This document shows, piece by piece, positions 1 to 8,886 of a stretch of DNA of 8,886 nt. Within the stretch, counting starts at the first letter, position 1, and each line of letters begins with the position of its first letter. Below the pieces are notes generated by a model. It saw only the letters and a program-made list of their open reading frames with translations, was not told the DNA's origin and ran no database searches. The position numbers and the translations under genes are program-made. The stretch is from Betaproteobacteria bacterium. Lineage in GTDB: Bacteria > Pseudomonadota > Gammaproteobacteria > Burkholderiales > Casimicrobiaceae. The DNA lies in assembly GCA_005888955.1 (NCBI GenBank), contig VBCS01000153.1, forward strand, positions 4,874 through 13,759, given 5' to 3'.

Positions 1-176
1 ACAACAAGGTAAACGTCATCAAGGCGGTGCGCGAGCTCACCGGTCTGGGGCTCAAGGAAGCCAAGGACCTGGTCGACGGGGCGCCGAAGCCGGTCAAGGA
101 AGGCGTCAATAAGGCCGACGCCGAGGCGGCGAAGAAGAAGCTCGAAGACGCCGGCGCAAAGGTAGAAGTGAAGTAA
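1..176 (+). CDS. rplL: Ribosomal protein L7/L12, C-terminal part (5' end cut by window)
   Basis: The last 57 codons of the stalk protein bL12 are visible, from codon start at position 3 to TAA at 174-176; the N-terminal dimerisation domain and hinge lie outside the window. The visible part is essentially the whole globular C-terminal domain, which recruits EF-Tu, EF-G and IF2 to the ribosome. It opens with NKVNVIKAVRELTGLGLKEA, matching the E. coli factor-binding helices around K65, V66, I69, K70 and R73, and ends GAKVEVK, the usual terminus of the family. The KEAKDLVDGAPKPVKEG stretch is the typical betaproteobacterial form. The gene is normally in the rplKAJL-rpoBC operon, and rpoB follows here in the same direction after a long structured gap. 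There is no sign of damage in the visible part. Confidence 0.97.
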   Translation, partial: NKVNVIKAVRELTGLGLKEAKDLVDGAPKPVKEGVNKADAEAAKKKLEDAGAKVEVK

Positions 177-185
177 CCCGCAATA

Positions 186-216
186 CGGCAGGCCGGCGCC
201 GTTTGCCAGCCTGCCG
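186..216 (+). terminator. Candidate attenuator hairpin after rplL, without a T-run
   Basis: Starting 9 nt after the rplL stop, CGGCAGGC (186-193) pairs perfectly with GCCTGCCG (209-216). After one C-A mismatch the stem continues with GGC/GCC and a G-U pair, leaving a 5-nt loop (199-203). This is where E. coli has its rplL-rpoB attenuator. The next bases (217-235) contain no run of T, so it is not a canonical intrinsic terminator. It may give partial or factor-assisted termination, a pause, or 3'-end protection of the rplL message. Confidence 0.4.
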
Positions 217-245
217 CCTTCGGTGAAGGCGCGCTTTAAGCGCGC
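216..245 (+). promoter_or_regulatory. Two short overlapping hairpins in the rpoB leader
   Basis: GCCTTC (216-221) pairs with GAAGGC (225-230) around a 3-nt loop. GCGCGCT (229-235) pairs with AGCGCGC (239-245) around TTA. The two share bases 229-230, and the first shares 216 with the preceding hairpin, so they compete. Alternatively CTTCGG (218-223) can pair with CCGAAG (251-256), enclosing the second hairpin through a purine-rich 5 by 5 internal loop. The pairings are exact in the sequence; whether they form or matter is unknown. Confidence 0.35.
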
Positions 246-251
246 AGAAGC

Positions 252-319
252 CGAAGACAAGCGAGCTTAGACGACTTGAGAAAGCCCAAGTCGCCTCCAT
301 ATCAACTTGCTTGTCTTTG
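252..319 (+). promoter_or_regulatory. Long composite stem-loop, candidate RNase III processing site
   Basis: AAGACAAGC (254-262) is the exact reverse complement of 309-317. With flanking pairs, including two G-U, the outer stem covers 252-265 against 306-319 (14 pairs). Inside it CGACTTG (272-278) pairs with CAAGTCG (287-293) around an 8-nt loop, and A269/G270 can also pair with C295/T296. The result is a stacked helix with an asymmetric internal loop, about 75 nt after the rplL stop. Enterobacterial RNase III cuts a double-stranded element in this same intercistronic region, so processing is a fair inference, though no cleavage site can be read from the bases. Confidence 0.42.
276..305 (+). 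promoter_or_regulatory. Weak sigma-70-like promoter candidate upstream of rpoB
   Basis: TTGAGA (276-281, five of six to the -35 consensus) is followed after 18 nt by TATCAA (300-305, four of six to the -10 consensus), in the most AT-rich part of the gap. A secondary promoter for rpoBC here would be plausible. The match is modest and lies inside the long stem-loop, so its bases are also explained by RNA pairing. Confidence 0.15.
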
Positions 320-354
320 TCTTCTGACCCGACTGCAGAGGACAGGTTTGGTCG

Positions 355-385
355 GACGGTGCAGCTGTGGGCAATGAGCGCCGTC
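355..385 (+). promoter_or_regulatory. Leader stem-loop
   Basis: GACGGTGC (355-362) pairs with GCGCCGTC (378-385), eight pairs including one G-U, around a 15-nt loop. It has no T-run after it. It is probably part of the leader fold; its role is unknown. Confidence 0.28.
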
Positions 386-395
386 GTCCGCCAGA

Positions 396-413
396 GGCTG
401 GTAGTGGCCAGCC
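396..413 (+). promoter_or_regulatory. Leader stem-loop
   Basis: GGCTGG (396-401) pairs exactly with CCAGCC (408-413) around a 6-nt loop. It competes with a shorter GTGG/CCAC pairing (404-407 with 412-415). It is short and could arise by chance in GC-rich DNA. Confidence 0.22.
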
Positions 414-424
414 ACCATCCCAAG

Positions 425-441
425 GGGGACGCAACGTCCCC
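425..441 (+). promoter_or_regulatory. Compact GC-rich hairpin 67 nt upstream of rpoB
   Basis: GGGGACG (425-431) pairs perfectly with CGTCCCC (435-441) around a CAA loop, making a very stable 7-bp stem. No T-run follows, so it is not an intrinsic terminator. It lies 51 nt before the rpoB ribosome binding site and could act as a 5' stabiliser of a processed rpoB message or as a pause hairpin. Function is not visible. Confidence 0.35.
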
Positions 442-492
442 AGCGAGTCGATGAACGACGGGCGCGCTACCGCGGCGTCCTCAAGCAAAGCC

Positions 493-499
493 GGAGAGG
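493..499 (+). promoter_or_regulatory. rpoB ribosome binding site
   Basis: GGAGAGG contains both GGAG and GAGG matches to the 16S anti-Shine-Dalgarno sequence; the GAGG copy ends 9 nt before the ATG at 509. Together with an in-frame TGA at 452-454 and no ATG, GTG or TTG in that frame between it and 509, it fixes the rpoB start. Confidence 0.8.
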
Positions 500-508
500 T
501 CAAGATCC

Positions 509-4584
<4,076 letters not shown>

Positions 4585-4585
<1 letters not shown>

Positions 4586-4641
4586 TGCGACCGTTGCGAT
4601 TGAATGCTGAAACACGGCCGCTACGGAATACTCGGGAGTAA
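4585..4641 (+). CDS. Possible 18-codon linker ORF between rpoB and rpoC (doubtful)
   Basis: An ATG overlaps the rpoB stop codon as TGATG (TGA 4583-4585, ATG 4585-4587) and stays open for 18 codons to TAA at 4639-4641, ending 6 nt before the rpoC ATG and just past its Shine-Dalgarno. The product would be MRPLRLNAETRPLRNTRE, with five arginines and RPLR twice. The layout would suit termination-reinitiation coupling of rpoB to rpoC. I recognise no family, and a frame this short in GC-rich DNA can easily be chance, so this is a flag rather than a firm gene. Confidence 0.12.
4634..4638 (+). promoter_or_regulatory. rpoC ribosome binding site
   Basis: GGGAG, containing the core GGAG, lies 9 nt before the ATG at 4648. 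It is the only good Shine-Dalgarno in the 62-nt rpoB-rpoC gap. The gap shows no terminator or promoter, so rpoC depends on transcription reading through from rpoB. Confidence 0.75.
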
Positions 4642-4647
4642 CGACGC

Positions 4648-8850
<4,203 letters not shown>

Positions 8851-8886
8851 GCTGTCGATACGGAGCACCAAGGCCGGCGGGCGACC
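8851..8886 (+). other. Sequence after rpoC, cut by the window end
   Basis: Only 36 nt follow the rpoC stop (TAA 8848-8850). I see no complete hairpin, T-run or start codon with a ribosome binding site here. In many betaproteobacteria rpsL follows rpoC, but this window does not reach far enough to show it. Confidence 0.5.

Larger units (their letters stand above)
177..508 (+). other. rplL-rpoB intercistronic region, structured leader of rpoB
   Basis: This 332-nt stretch holds no convincing gene. It contains a chain of inverted repeats on the transcript strand: 186-216, 216-230, 229-245, 252-319, 355-385, 396-413 and 425-441, some mutually exclusive. From about 250 to 325 it is visibly richer in A and T than the coding sequence around it. 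From memory, the equivalent gap in E. coli is about 320 nt and carries a partial terminator (attenuator) and an RNase III processing site that set polymerase output below that of L7/L12. The similar length and strong pairing suggest the same job here, but this is inference from position and structure. The longest + frame, an ATG at 374 running to TGA at 452-454 (26 codons), has no good ribosome binding site and is probably chance. Confidence 0.7.

Noticed and set aside
294..298. CCTCC, identical to the anti-Shine-Dalgarno, which might sequester the rpoB ribosome binding site at 493-499
   Set aside because: It is only a 4-bp complementarity to GGAG at a distance of nearly 200 nt, expected by chance in GC-rich sequence.
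374..454. A 26-codon frame in the rplL-rpoB gap that could be a leader peptide
   Set aside because: No good Shine-Dalgarno precedes the ATG, there is no run of regulatory codons, and it spans two of the hairpins. Chance is sufficient.

Overview
The window is a piece of the conserved ribosomal-protein / RNA polymerase operon of a high-GC betaproteobacterium, all on the + strand: the 3' end of rplL (ribosomal protein L7/L12), a 332-nt intercistronic region, complete rpoB (RNA polymerase beta, 1358 aa), a 62-nt gap, complete rpoC (beta', 1400 aa), and 36 nt downstream. The assignment to Betaproteobacteria is inferred from remembered family sequences. The beta subunit begins with the TEKKRIRKSFAKR motif, carries T rather than N after FMDQ in the rifampicin region, and has a longer beta SI2 segment (about residues 987-1009) of the betaproteobacterial kind. 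The C-terminal loop around residues 1214-1230 is the short form, unlike the longer one I recall in Burkholderia, so a Nitrosomonadales- or Rhodocyclales-like lineage is a reasonable guess. No genus can be named.

Layout: 1-176 rplL C-terminal domain; 177-508 no gene, but a dense run of inverted repeats; 509-4585 rpoB; 4586-4647 short gap with the rpoC ribosome binding site; 4648-8850 rpoC; 8851-8886 uninformative tail. Both polymerase genes are intact and every catalytic or metal-binding motif checked is present: beta K1084/K1092 and E819/D820, the beta' NADFDGDQ triad at D460/D462/D464, and eight zinc-site cysteines at exactly the E. coli numbering.

How it works together: L7/L12 is needed at several copies per ribosome, whereas beta and beta' are needed at one each per polymerase. 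In E. coli the rplL-rpoB gap lowers polymerase output with an attenuator and contains an RNase III processing site. The gap here has nearly the same length as I recall for E. coli (about 320 nt) and holds a strong hairpin just after rplL plus a long composite helix, so a similar role is likely. The first hairpin, however, lacks the T-run of a normal intrinsic terminator.

I looked for an undescribed system and did not find one. There are no mobile elements, tRNA or rRNA genes, CRISPR repeats or accessory genes. The points worth a second look are the structured rplL-rpoB leader, an 18-codon frame linking rpoB to rpoC, and a local cluster of rare codons in rpoC.
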